A model generated the notes under the pieces. That model saw only the letters and a list, made by a program, of their open reading frames with translations, was not told the DNA's origin and searched no databases. A stretch of DNA of 64,000 nt from Vibrio sp. SCSIO 43137 (GTDB lineage: Bacteria; Pseudomonadota; Gammaproteobacteria; Enterobacterales; Vibrionaceae): assembly GCF_028201475.1 (NCBI RefSeq), contig NZ_CP116383.1, positions 2,294,001 through 2,358,000 on the forward strand, written 5' to 3'. Position 1 is the stretch's first letter, and each line of letters starts with the position of its first letter. This document shows, one piece after another, positions 8,054 through 16,244 of this stretch. Both the position numbers and the translations under genes were made by a program.

Positions 8054-9664
8054 TTACGCTATAACATCAAACGCTGCTTTGACCAGACGCTGGGTATAAG
8101 CAGTTTTAGGTTGTTCCATCACATCCTGAGTAGAACCGGCCTCTACCACTATTCCGTTACGCATTACCAACACATTATGACAAAGCGCCCGTACAACTTT
8201 CAGGTCGTGGCTGATAAACATATAACTGAGGTTATGCTTTTTCTGCAGATCTCTCAAAAGGTCAATAATTTGCGCCTGAATGGATAAATCTAATGCCGAT
8301 GTTGGTTCATCAAGCAGAATAAACTCCGGCTTAAGGATCACCGCACGTGCAATCGCAAGACGCTGCCTCTGCCCTCCGGAAAACTCGTGAGGGAACCGAT
8401 CAAGTGAATCGGCAGGCATCTGAACATCTTCTAATGCTTGTAGGATCAACTTTTTCCGTTCTTCTGACGTCTTACCAATTCCGTTCACAATCAACCCCTC
8501 CTCAAGGATCTGACGGATAATCATGCGCGGGTTCAATGAGGAAAATGGATCTTGAAATACCACCTGCATCCGGGTACGCAAAGGCTGTAACCCTTTCCTG
8601 TCAAGATTATGTATTTCTTTATTTTGAAATATGATGGTTCCGGACTGAATACTACTGAGACGAAGTAACGACATACCTAGTGTAGACTTCCCTGAACCTG
8701 ACTCTCCTACAATACCCAGAGTTTCGCCCTTTCTGATCCTTGTAGATACATCGTTTACCGCCACAACTTCTGTCTGTTTTCGGTTAAAGAAACCACCGTG
8801 TTTAATATTGAAAACTACTCGCAGATCTTCTCCGATAAGAATGGAGTCACTTCCGGCACTCAATGGCTCCGGTAACCCTTTCGGCTCTGAGTTAATCAGA
8901 TGTCGCGTATATGGGTGCCGGGGGTTGTTAAATACTTCTTGAGTCTTTCCTCTTTCCACAACCTCTCCATACCGCATAACGACCACTGAATCTGATATGT
9001 GACGTACTACGGTCAGGTCATGGGTAATAAGGATAATGCCCATATTATGCCTAGCCTGTAAATTTTTTAGCAGTGACAAGATCTCAGCCTGCACTGTCAC
9101 ATCTAGTGCTGTTGTGGGTTCATCGGCTATCAACAAGTCTGGCTTGTTTGCCAGTGCCATTGCAATCATTACCCGCTGGCGCTGCCCGCCAGACATTTCA
9201 TGGGGGTACTGTGCATAACGGGCTTCCGGGTCTGGTAACTGCACTTCATTCAATAGCTTAATCACTTCCGTTTTCAGTTCATCTTTGGCCATTTGACGAT
9301 GAGAGGTGACAATCTCAGCTATCTGATCGCCAATTCGGTATATTGGGTTTAGGCTGGTAAGCGGCTCTTGAAAGATCATGGATATCCGATTGCCTCGAAT
9401 TGCCTGCATCTGTAATTGTGAATATTTGGCCAGATCATCTCCCATAAACTGGATTTTCGTCTGTTTTCCCACAATGGCATTGGTCGCCAGCATGCCCATG
9501 ACGGCCCGGGCAGTCACCGATTTTCCTGAGCCAGACTCACCAACAACCGCCAGGGTTTCTCCTTTGTTTACGGCATAGCTGACGTTCCTGACTGCCTCTT
9601 TGACACCTGTCGTGGTGCGGAAAGAGACTTCGACATTGTCAATTTTTAATAGTTGTTCAGTCAT
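8054..9664 (-). CDS. ABC importer ATPase with two fused nucleotide-binding domains (OppD-OppF type)
   Basis: A 536-residue inner-membrane-associated ATPase that powers the peptide-family importer encoded just upstream. Domain 1 has Walker A GESGSGKS, signature MSGGQRQRV and Walker B LLIADEP, followed by the HPYTRHLI motif typical of oligopeptide/dipeptide ATPases. Domain 2 repeats GESGSGKST, FSGGQRQRL and FILLDEP. The ATG at 9664 was chosen because it overlaps the preceding permease stop by 8 bases; a longer frame upstream would run into the permease gene. Being last in the operon agrees with agp-type alpha-galactoside transporters, which use peptide-family components (established for Sinorhizobium). 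The substrate is inferred from the melA neighbour. Confidence 0.9.
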   Translation of the reverse strand: MTEQLLKIDNVEVSFRTTTGVKEAVRNVSYAVNKGETLAVVGESGSGKSVTARAVMGMLATNAIVGKQTKIQFMGDDLAKYSQLQMQAIRGNRISMIFQEPLTSLNPIYRIGDQIAEIVTSHRQMAKDELKTEVIKLLNEVQLPDPEARYAQYPHEMSGGQRQRVMIAMALANKPDLLIADEPTTALDVTVQAEILSLLKNLQARHNMGIILITHDLTVVRHISDSVVVMRYGEVVERGKTQEVFNNPRHPYTRHLINSEPKGLPEPLSAGSDSILIGEDLRVVFNIKHGGFFNRKQTEVVAVNDVSTRIRKGETLGIVGESGSGKSTLGMSLLRLSSIQSGTIIFQNKEIHNLDRKGLQPLRTRMQVVFQDPFSSLNPRMIIRQILEEGLIVNGIGKTSEERKKLILQALEDVQMPADSLDRFPHEFSGGQRQRLAIARAVILKPEFILLDEPTSALDLSIQAQIIDLLRDLQKKHNLSYMFISHDLKVVRALCHNVLVMRNGIVVEAGSTQDVMEQPKTAYTQRLVKAAFDVIA

Positions 9665-10802
9665 TAGCATATGGGTCCATTGCATCGCGCAGGCCATCAC
9701 CCAGCGCATTGAAAGAAAGGACGGAGATCACTACCATACCAACCGGTGCCATCAACCAAGGCGCGGCAGAGAATGATTGGAAGTCGCGGATTTGGTTAAG
9801 CATTACTCCCCAAGAGACCATAGGAGCCTGAACACCAACACCAAGAAATGAAAGAAAACTTTCCAGCAGAATAACTTCTGGCAAGAAGTAGGTCACCCAG
9901 ACAATAATGTGAGAGGACATATTAGGTACAATATGACGGGTAATAATTCGACGGTCTGAAGCACCTATCGCCACGGCGGCACGAACGTACTCCATTGATC
10001 GAACAGCGATGACTTTACCACGCAACTCACGGGACAAGTCAGTCCATTTCAGCAGGACCATAATCAGTGCGAACAGAATAAAAATAGTAACCGGCTCTGC
10101 CCGTTTGGGTAAAATCGCCACAAGAGCAAGAATAAGAGGCAGATCCGGAAATGCTTTGAGAAATTCTACGATACGCTGGGTAACAACATCAAAAACACCA
10201 CCAAAATATCCTGAAGCCACACCGACCAAAGTGCCAATTACCCCGGCAGCACTGACTACTAACAGCCCCATTAACAGGGTAATCTGAGTACCAAAAATCA
10301 TGCGGCTGAAAACATCACGCCCCAGATTATCCGTACCTAATAAGTGTATCGATTTGCCATTTTCTCCACCAAACAGATGTCGGTTGAATGTCATTCCCAT
10401 CCATTTCCAATCATCTCCTTCGGGAAAAAGAGTCAAATACACTGGGTTAGCAAGATCAGGTTTAAAGGTAATCTCGAAGGTTTCCATATCCATCTCTTCC
10501 AGATAAGGATAGACAAACGGCATAGAGATTCCTTTTCCCTCTTGCCAGATTTTTACTAACTGAGGTGGCGAATAAAGGGCGGCAGAATTCTTAGTATGGG
10601 CTGAGTATGGCGCAATAAACCCCGAGAGCACTGCACTCAGGAATACCAATAAACACCCAACAAGCCCCATCATTCCATAACGGTTATGACGGAATCTGGC
10701 ACGAACCAACTGCCAATAAGTCAGGGATTTGTCAGTGACAATTTCTGCATTCATTGCGAAAGAGTTGTCTGTATTCAATTTGGTGTGACTTTCCATGATC
10801 AC
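9657..10802 (-). CDS. ABC importer permease, DppC/OppC type
   Basis: A 381-residue inner-membrane permease. An N-terminal cytoplasmic stretch leads to a first membrane helix (about 41-65), then a long periplasmic insert (about 66-160), longer than in typical dipeptide permeases. The core carries LLGTDNLGRDVFSRMIFG, characteristic of the family, and the ATPase-contacting loop with EYVRAAVAIGASD and RHIVPN. The gene overlaps the upstream permease by 4 bases and the ATPase gene downstream by 8, so it is the middle of a tight operon. The extended insert resembles importers for large solutes, including sugar oligomers. Confidence 0.9.
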   Translation of the reverse strand: MIMESHTKLNTDNSFAMNAEIVTDKSLTYWQLVRARFRHNRYGMMGLVGCLLVFLSAVLSGFIAPYSAHTKNSAALYSPPQLVKIWQEGKGISMPFVYPYLEEMDMETFEITFKPDLANPVYLTLFPEGDDWKWMGMTFNRHLFGGENGKSIHLLGTDNLGRDVFSRMIFGTQITLLMGLLVVSAAGVIGTLVGVASGYFGGVFDVVTQRIVEFLKAFPDLPLILALVAILPKRAEPVTIFILFALIMVLLKWTDLSRELRGKVIAVRSMEYVRAAVAIGASDRRIITRHIVPNMSSHIIVWVTYFLPEVILLESFLSFLGVGVQAPMVSWGVMLNQIRDFQSFSAAPWLMAPVGMVVISVLSFNALGDGLRDAMDPYAND

Positions 10803-11821
10803 TTCCTTGTCATTGTAGCGTTACGGATACGCGGATCGAGTACAGCCAACAGTAAATCTGCAATTAGGTTACCGATTACCAGCAGCATAGCGACAAGCAT
10901 GAAAATGGCAGACACTACATACATATCCCGATCACTTACCGAACTCAGAATCAATGGACCTAGCGTAGGAATACCCAGCACAATGGCAATCTCTATTTCC
11001 CCTTTGATCATGTAGTCAAAACGGGAGCCCAAGTTCATGATCACTGGATGAAGTGCATTGGGAACAGCATGCTTAAACAGTACTCTATTATTGGTAAGCC
11101 CTTTTGCCCTGGCCGTTTCGATATACTGCATTTTCATCACATCCAACAGGTTGCCCCGCATCATACGTGTGGTGTAAGCCTGCCCAGCCCAAATTGAAAT
11201 AAGTAGTATTGGCCAGGTGTGTAGAAAGAAATCCCATAACTTACCAAAAGAAAAGTGTTCCTGAAGCATATACTCGGGTGAGTAGAGGGAGCCTATATAC
11301 GGTGAATGCCAGACAAAGGCCAAAAAGTATAGAATAATCAGTGACATCACGAATTTAGGGATCACAATACCGAGAAACGCGATGAGTGTCGCCAAGGTGT
11401 CCCCTAATTTGTACTGATAAACAGCGGCATAGATCCCCAGCACAATACCTACGCCCTGTCCGACAATCAAAGTAATCATCGCCAGACCGATTGTGCGTGG
11501 CAAACGGAGACCGATCACTTCCGTTACCGGGCGGTTTTGTGCGAAAGAAAGCCCAAAATCTCCATGAAAGATAATGCCTTTAATCCAATACAGATATTGT
11601 ACTGGCAGAGATTTGTCTAACCCCAGCTCCTTGCGCATCGCTTCCGCTTGTGGTTGAAGCTCTTCATAAGATTGCCCTGTCACAGACATGGCCTGCCCCA
11701 CCCAAGCATCAACATAATCTCCGGGAACGGCAACGATAATGGCAAATGAAGCAATTGATATGGCAAATAATAGCGGTATGGTGGCTAGGGTGCGTTTGAC
11801 TATAAAGAAGAGAACGTTCAT
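10799..11821 (-). CDS. ABC importer permease, DppB/OppB type
   Basis: A 340-residue inner-membrane permease, partner of the DppC-type protein. It has an N-terminal helix (about 9-31), the family's periplasmic segment with PVQYLYWIKGIIFHGDFGLSF, and the ATPase-docking loop YIETARAKGLTNNRVLFKHAVPNA. It overlaps the next permease by 4 bases (ATGA). Between it and the binding-protein gene upstream lies a strong hairpin (11855-11875) that probably sets the ratio of binding protein to membrane components. Confidence 0.92.
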   Translation of the reverse strand: MNVLFFIVKRTLATIPLLFAISIASFAIIVAVPGDYVDAWVGQAMSVTGQSYEELQPQAEAMRKELGLDKSLPVQYLYWIKGIIFHGDFGLSFAQNRPVTEVIGLRLPRTIGLAMITLIVGQGVGIVLGIYAAVYQYKLGDTLATLIAFLGIVIPKFVMSLIILYFLAFVWHSPYIGSLYSPEYMLQEHFSFGKLWDFFLHTWPILLISIWAGQAYTTRMMRGNLLDVMKMQYIETARAKGLTNNRVLFKHAVPNALHPVIMNLGSRFDYMIKGEIEIAIVLGIPTLGPLILSSVSDRDMYVVSAIFMLVAMLLVIGNLIADLLLAVLDPRIRNATMTRK

Positions 11822-11854
11822 CCCTAATCCTCCTTTTATTGCTTTATTTTGAAA

Positions 11855-11875
11855 GCCAGCCCGTTATGGGCTGGC
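11855..11875 (-). terminator. Mid-operon hairpin between binding-protein and permease genes
   Basis: GCCAGCCC (11855-11862) pairs with GGGCTGGC (11868-11875) over a 5-base loop. On the minus strand the stem is followed by only TTT, so it is likely a partial terminator or 3' stabiliser that keeps the binding protein more abundant than the permeases. Confidence 0.65.
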
Positions 11876-11893
11876 AAGAGCATAGATTGAGTA

Positions 11894-13912
11894 CTAATAC
11901 TCTGCAATTACCCCAGGTAAGAGCTCAGTCTGCTGTTCTTCTTTCGCTACCCATAGACGCTCACGAATGATCCCATCCTCTGCCCACTCAAACATAAAGG
12001 TCGGGGTTCCGGGGTGAGCATTTTTCACCCGCTTATTAACCAACAGAGCCCCCGGTGCCTGAACGGTACCAATAACATAGGCATTTTCTGTAATTATGGT
12101 TTGCATATCCAAAATGGCCTTCAACTTGACATTTGCATCACTCGAAGAAACAAAGGTGTTGTACCGTTCAATCAGTTCCTTCTCAAACGGCATCAAATTC
12201 CGTTCTCCATTATTGGCCTGATGGTAGTATGGACACTTCTCACTAACCGGAAGTTGATCACATACTTCGCGGGTGGGCCGTACAAAGTTGGTACGTTGGA
12301 ACAAGGCATTAGCGCTACCCCCAGCTCTTATTCGTTCAAAACTGGACTCATCGAGGCCTTTAGGAAGTAGTCTGATACCTACATCGGCAAGCTGAGAGGT
12401 CATGGCATCTACTTGTTTACGAGCATCGTTACGGCTGGAAATGAAAACCAGATCAATCACCAGATCTTCACCTGTTTTAGGCATATTTCTGATCCCGTTA
12501 CCGTCGATATCCTTCAAGCCCAAAGAATCCAGCAACTTTTTAGCTTTCTTAATATCGTATGGTTGATACACAGTACTTGAGTAGTCAAAGTAAGGAGAAC
12601 CACTTAAGAAACCACCAGTGTATGGGTATGTGAACGGGCCGCGAACGACCGACTGGCCAATCGATTTTCGGTCAAGAGCATGACTAAAAGCGATTCGGAA
12701 ATCTTTATTGCGGAATAAGCGCCGGAGCTCGCTATCAATATCATCTTTTATGCCAATATTGGAAAAGTTCAGATTAACTCGCCAGCCTTGAATGCGGGGA
12801 CCAAACTTAACTTCTATCGGAGAATCCGGGGTGCGGGACTGTTTCACAGCTTCAACGAAGTTACCTGGGTTCTCCATATTCGAAAAATCTCCCGTACCCG
12901 CTATGGCTTGTGTAGTACGGTCATCCCATGTAGAAAGTTTGAAGTGAAGTTCGTTTAAGTAGGGAAGTTGTTGCCCTTTTTCATCTACTTTCCAGTAATA
13001 AGGGTTACGACGCAGAATGACTAGTTCATCAGGCTTATGCAGAACCGGAACCCAGGCTCCCATTACTGGAATCGGCAATGCATCCGCAGGCATTGCCGCA
13101 GAATAAGAACTGTAAGTTGCTTCGCTATTGTATTTCGGGTGGTATTTCTTCAGCACATGACTCGGGCCAGGACAACCCTGAAGAAAAGCAAAGTTTTCAA
13201 CAATGCTTTCGTTTTTTTGCTCGGCGAAAGTAAAACGGATTGTGTAAGCATCTACGACATCAAGTTTGGTTCCTTCTCCCAGTGTGCCGGCTCTCATAAA
13301 AGAAGCGACATTTGCATCTTCAACATTATCTTCCCACCAGAATTTTATGTCATCGCTATCAAAAGTATCACCATCTGACCATTTAGCTCCTTCAATTAGA
13401 TGCATCGTTAATTGTGTATTATCTTGATTCCATTCCCAAGATTTCGCCAGGTTTGGAAGTGGACCGGTTTGTCCAGCGGGTTTAATCTGCCAACGAGGGC
13501 CTTGCCGGACAAGGCACTCCTGAAGCGCCATATTGATGCCACCCCACCCCTGAGTTTGACCGGCAAGCCAATTAAACCCTTGTGGCCTTCCGCCTATAAC
13601 GTGTCTGAAGACACCACCATATTCGCCAACCCCGTCAGACATGGCAGCAGTTTTGAATACAAGTGGTTCTTTTGGCAGGCGTTTTTCCAGAGGGGGAAGT
13701 TTACCAGCAGTCACTAACTGCTTCAAAAAAGGCGCTTCACTGTATGAGGGTAATGAGCGGTAATTATAAATTTCATTACGACCAATTAGCTCATACTCCA
13801 AACCAGACAGATGTTTTTCAGGTGGTAGCTTATCTGCCATTGCAGCAGCAGAAAACAGGATACTACTTACAATAGCTAGGGTTAAAGGTAGGGGTTTTCT
13901 TATACGTAACAT
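11894..13912 (-). CDS. Periplasmic oligosaccharide/oligopeptide-family binding protein (AgpA-like)
   Basis: A 672-residue SBP_bac_5 protein, longer than ordinary peptide-binding proteins (about 530-550) and close in size to alpha-galactoside-binding AgpA of rhizobia. It has a signal peptide (ending SAAAMA, about residue 26). Family features include LAKSWEWNQDNTQLTMHLIE, GAKWSDGDTFDSDDIKFWWED and RIAFSHALDRKSIG. It is the first gene of the importer operon. Its start faces the divergent MelR-like gene across a 143-bp region with two TTCCGG sites, and melA lies at the other end. I infer that it binds alpha-galactosides such as melibiose or raffinose; a peptide substrate is the alternative. Confidence 0.85.
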   Translation of the reverse strand: MLRIRKPLPLTLAIVSSILFSAAAMADKLPPEKHLSGLEYELIGRNEIYNYRSLPSYSEAPFLKQLVTAGKLPPLEKRLPKEPLVFKTAAMSDGVGEYGGVFRHVIGGRPQGFNWLAGQTQGWGGINMALQECLVRQGPRWQIKPAGQTGPLPNLAKSWEWNQDNTQLTMHLIEGAKWSDGDTFDSDDIKFWWEDNVEDANVASFMRAGTLGEGTKLDVVDAYTIRFTFAEQKNESIVENFAFLQGCPGPSHVLKKYHPKYNSEATYSSYSAAMPADALPIPVMGAWVPVLHKPDELVILRRNPYYWKVDEKGQQLPYLNELHFKLSTWDDRTTQAIAGTGDFSNMENPGNFVEAVKQSRTPDSPIEVKFGPRIQGWRVNLNFSNIGIKDDIDSELRRLFRNKDFRIAFSHALDRKSIGQSVVRGPFTYPYTGGFLSGSPYFDYSSTVYQPYDIKKAKKLLDSLGLKDIDGNGIRNMPKTGEDLVIDLVFISSRNDARKQVDAMTSQLADVGIRLLPKGLDESSFERIRAGGSANALFQRTNFVRPTREVCDQLPVSEKCPYYHQANNGERNLMPFEKELIERYNTFVSSSDANVKLKAILDMQTIITENAYVIGTVQAPGALLVNKRVKNAHPGTPTFMFEWAEDGIIRERLWVAKEEQQTELLPGVIAEY

Positions 13913-13970
13913 AGCATTATCTCCATGTTTTTAGTTCAGGAGATAATGAATGTTATTACGAGGTTAAGTC

Positions 13971-13997
13971 TTCCGGTATTTACTATAGAGATTCCGG
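13971..13997. promoter_or_regulatory. Two TTCCGG repeats between importer operon and MelR-like gene
   Basis: TTCCGG at 13971-13976 and 13992-13997, same orientation, 21 bases apart, about 60-85 bases from both the importer start (13912) and the regulator start (14056). The spacing matches the repeats upstream of melA, so both promoters probably answer to the same AraC-family protein. Confidence 0.65.
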
Positions 13998-14055
13998 AAA
14001 TAAACAATAAAGCCAAAGCATCGATCAAAGTCACGTCGAAATTGAAGGGTAAGTA

Positions 14056-14966
14056 ATGCTTAGAAGTATTGATGAAGAGAAGTTAATACATGCCATTGAT
14101 ATTGAACCCATCAATGCGACATCCCAAAGTACCATTTTATTGGAGCATCATCAGCCAGTAGCTTGGGAACAGGCTTACCACCACCATGCTTCTATAGAAA
14201 TTAATTTTCTTAGTAACTGTGACATGTCTTACTCATTTTCTGACCGTAATGTGAAGCTGTACGACGGGTTTCTGACGCTTTTTTGGGGTGCCTATCCTCA
14301 CCGGGTTATCGATGTGAAAGGCAAAGGCACTGTTACCAATGTATACATTGCTTTGTCACAATTTCTGCAATGGCCACTACCACAACCCTTTATCAATGCT
14401 GTCCTCTCTGGTGCAGTTATCTCAACTAAAAGGCGGTGTACGGAAGATGACCACCTTACAAAACGTTGGGTAGAAGAACTCAGCAAAAAAGAGAGTGTAT
14501 GGGAGCACCTCCACATACTTGAGTTAGAAGCTCGTCTTTACCGTTTAGCGGTGGAAGGGTGGAAGGGTGGAATGAGCTTATTCCCTCTCGTCAGAAAGAC
14601 GACCTGAAAGTTGTCGGTGGAAAAGCTATCCTACACTTTGAGCGTATGCTCCGTTATATGTCAAAGAACTTTTCAAACCCTATTTCAGTTGGGCATATTG
14701 CTGACGATTCAGGGGTTTCAGTAAGCTATGCAGTGATGTTGTTTCGAAGGTTCCTGGGTCGTACCGCTAAGGAACACTTGACTGATTTAAGGTTACAACA
14801 TGCCAAGATGCTATTGAGCGAGTCCGATGCAAAGGTCGTGACTGTTGCAATTGAAAGTGGTTTTACGTCACTTTCCAGCTTTTACGATACCTTCCAAAAG
14901 AACGTGAATACCTCTCCGGCAGAGTACCGAAAAATCACAAATCAAAAGAAAATTTCTTCTCGTTAA
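14056..14966 (+). pseudogene. MelR-like AraC-family regulator, frameshifted by an 8-bp tandem duplication
   Basis: The first part (14056-14562) resembles the sugar-sensing N-terminal domain of MelR, with FLTLFWGAYPHRVIDV where E. coli MelR has a similar LFWACTPHQ block. The rest (14559-14966), in another frame, is the two-motif AraC DNA-binding domain (HIADDSGVSVSYAVMLFRR, then AIESGFTSLSSFY and SPAEYRK). GTGGAAGG occurs twice in tandem at 14551-14566 and is followed by GTGGAA. Removing one copy gives ...VEGWNELIPSRQ... and a 300-residue protein, against 302 for MelR. As written, translation ends soon after residue 170. The gene may be phase-variable by slippage, recently broken, or an assembly error. 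Confidence 0.85.
14551..14566 (+). repeat. 8-bp tandem duplication causing the frameshift in the MelR-like gene
   Basis: Two exact copies of GTGGAAGG (14551-14558 and 14559-14566), followed by a partial third copy GTGGAA (14567-14572). One extra unit shifts the frame by two; deleting one unit restores a full-length regulator. Confidence 0.9.
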
Positions 14967-15045
14967 ATCGCAAATATTCATAGTTCTATACTCAAAACGA
15001 GATGGGATTATTCCGGATTACCGGGCAAGATTAGCTTACAAACAC

Positions 15046-15795
15046 CTACTTTAATCCGGCATCAGCAACTATTCTGTCGAACTCACCTTTGGACTTAAGT
15101 AGTTGTATACCTCTGTTGAAATCCTGAGTCAAGGTTTTGTACTCAGGATTTGCTTTAGAAAAGGCAACATACATATCGTATACCTTATATGGCGTATCAA
15201 GTCTTCTGGCTTCTATCTTCTTACCTTCAGTCGCCAGCAGGCTTAACTTATAACGTAAAACAGCGTCAGGAATTATCATGGCGTCAATGCGTCCTGCTGC
15301 CAGCTTAAGTATATTTTGAGTATGGTCGAGGACATCCTGAGTCGTTATCCCTTCACTGGTAAGGTGTTTAGAGACAACGGAACCACTAACTACCCCAATG
15401 GTGTACCCCCTGAAATCTGAAACCTTTCCGGAATAAGTTATGAGCTGATTCGGCAGGACAGCGACTACAACAGTCACTTTCCAGACAACATCAGGATACT
15501 CCAGATACTCAGCACTGCTTTTTTCCCAGTATGCCGTCATTACACCATCTACAGATCCTGTTTTCGCTTCCTGAAGAGCACGCCGCCAAGGCCGGTACTG
15601 ATATTCCACCTTATAGCCGGCCTCGGCAAAGGCACGAGTTACAATCTGACTGAAAAAACCGTGTTCCGGAAGTTGTTCACCTGTGTAGGGAGGAAGGTTT
15701 ATGCTGGAAAGCAGAACTTTTTTCTCGGCGAGGGCTTGGCCAGACATAAACAAAGAGCTGATCAGTAGCATCAGAATAAGGCAATATTTTTTCAT
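15046..15795 (-). CDS. Orphan periplasmic amino-acid-type substrate-binding protein
   Basis: A 249-residue SBP_bac_3 family protein with a signal peptide (MKKYCLILMLLISSLFMSG, cleaved about ALA). It has family features such as GFFSQIVTRAFAEAGYKVEY, YRPWRRALQEAKTGSVDGVM and GVVSGSVVSKHL, and ends KSKGEFDRIVADAGLK. The ATG at 15795 has GGAGAG 9 bases before it. No permease adjoins. The last 50 bases of the gene region are duplicated at 5943-5992 next to azlD, which makes this gene the right boundary of the alpha-galactoside islet. It is convergent with the MelR-like gene. Confidence 0.87.
   Translation of the reverse strand: MKKYCLILMLLISSLFMSGQALAEKKVLLSSINLPPYTGEQLPEHGFFSQIVTRAFAEAGYKVEYQYRPWRRALQEAKTGSVDGVMTAYWEKSSAEYLEYPDVVWKVTVVVAVLPNQLITYSGKVSDFRGYTIGVVSGSVVSKHLTSEGITTQDVLDHTQNILKLAAGRIDAMIIPDAVLRYKLSLLATEGKKIEARRLDTPYKVYDMYVAFSKANPEYKTLTQDFNRGIQLLKSKGEFDRIVADAGLK
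15047..15096. repeat. 50-bp direct repeat, right copy
   Basis: Exact match to 5943-5992. Here it is the functional 3' end of the binding-protein gene (15 sense codons plus part of the stop). Together the two copies bracket melA, the importer operon and the MelR-like gene. Confidence 0.9.
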
Positions 15796-15911
15796 GCAAC
15801 TGCTCTCCAATGCTACTCAGTGTCGGTTTAGGTCATGGTTATAGTTTAACCGTGAGTGACTAAAAGGATATCACTATTGAGCAATTACTGGTTAAGAATT
15901 TATACCCGGCT

Positions 15912-16136
15912 TTAATTGCGTGCCTTAGCCTGTTTTTCATTACCACGTTTATAGTTGCCAGTTTTCTTCGCCATAAGTCGCTGTTGCTGTTCTTCAGTCA
16001 TGCTGGTTATCTGAGTAACAAAACTACTGGCGGCTTTGCCGGTTAATGTTGTGATATAACGGCCATCGCGGCTAATATGCACTTTGTCCGCGCTTTCCTG
16101 AAAGGTGAATCCAAGGGATTCTTGTCGGTACGTCAC
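15912..16136 (-). CDS. Small hypothetical protein, Lys/Arg-rich C-terminus
   Basis: A 74-residue protein starting at GTG 16136, chosen because AAGGAGAG lies just before it; the longer frame upstream has no such site. The product starts TYRQESLGFTFQES, contains the beta-like segment KVHISRDGRYITTLTG, and ends with a polar basic tail (KKTGNYKRGNEKQAKARN). It may be a small cytoplasmic or nucleic-acid-associated protein. I recognise no named family. It lies between the binding-protein gene and the EamA exporter on the same strand. Confidence 0.6.
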   Translation of the reverse strand: MTYRQESLGFTFQESADKVHISRDGRYITTLTGKAASSFVTQITSMTEEQQQRLMAKKTGNYKRGNEKQAKARN

Positions 16137-16244
16137 TGTACTCTCCTTAAAAAGGTCATTTATTACCTTACTTGATAGTAGCACTCTCCTGTTTATTGCC
16201 AAAAGTATCGCCCCTGATGAGGCGATCACTTAATGCTAAAGCAG

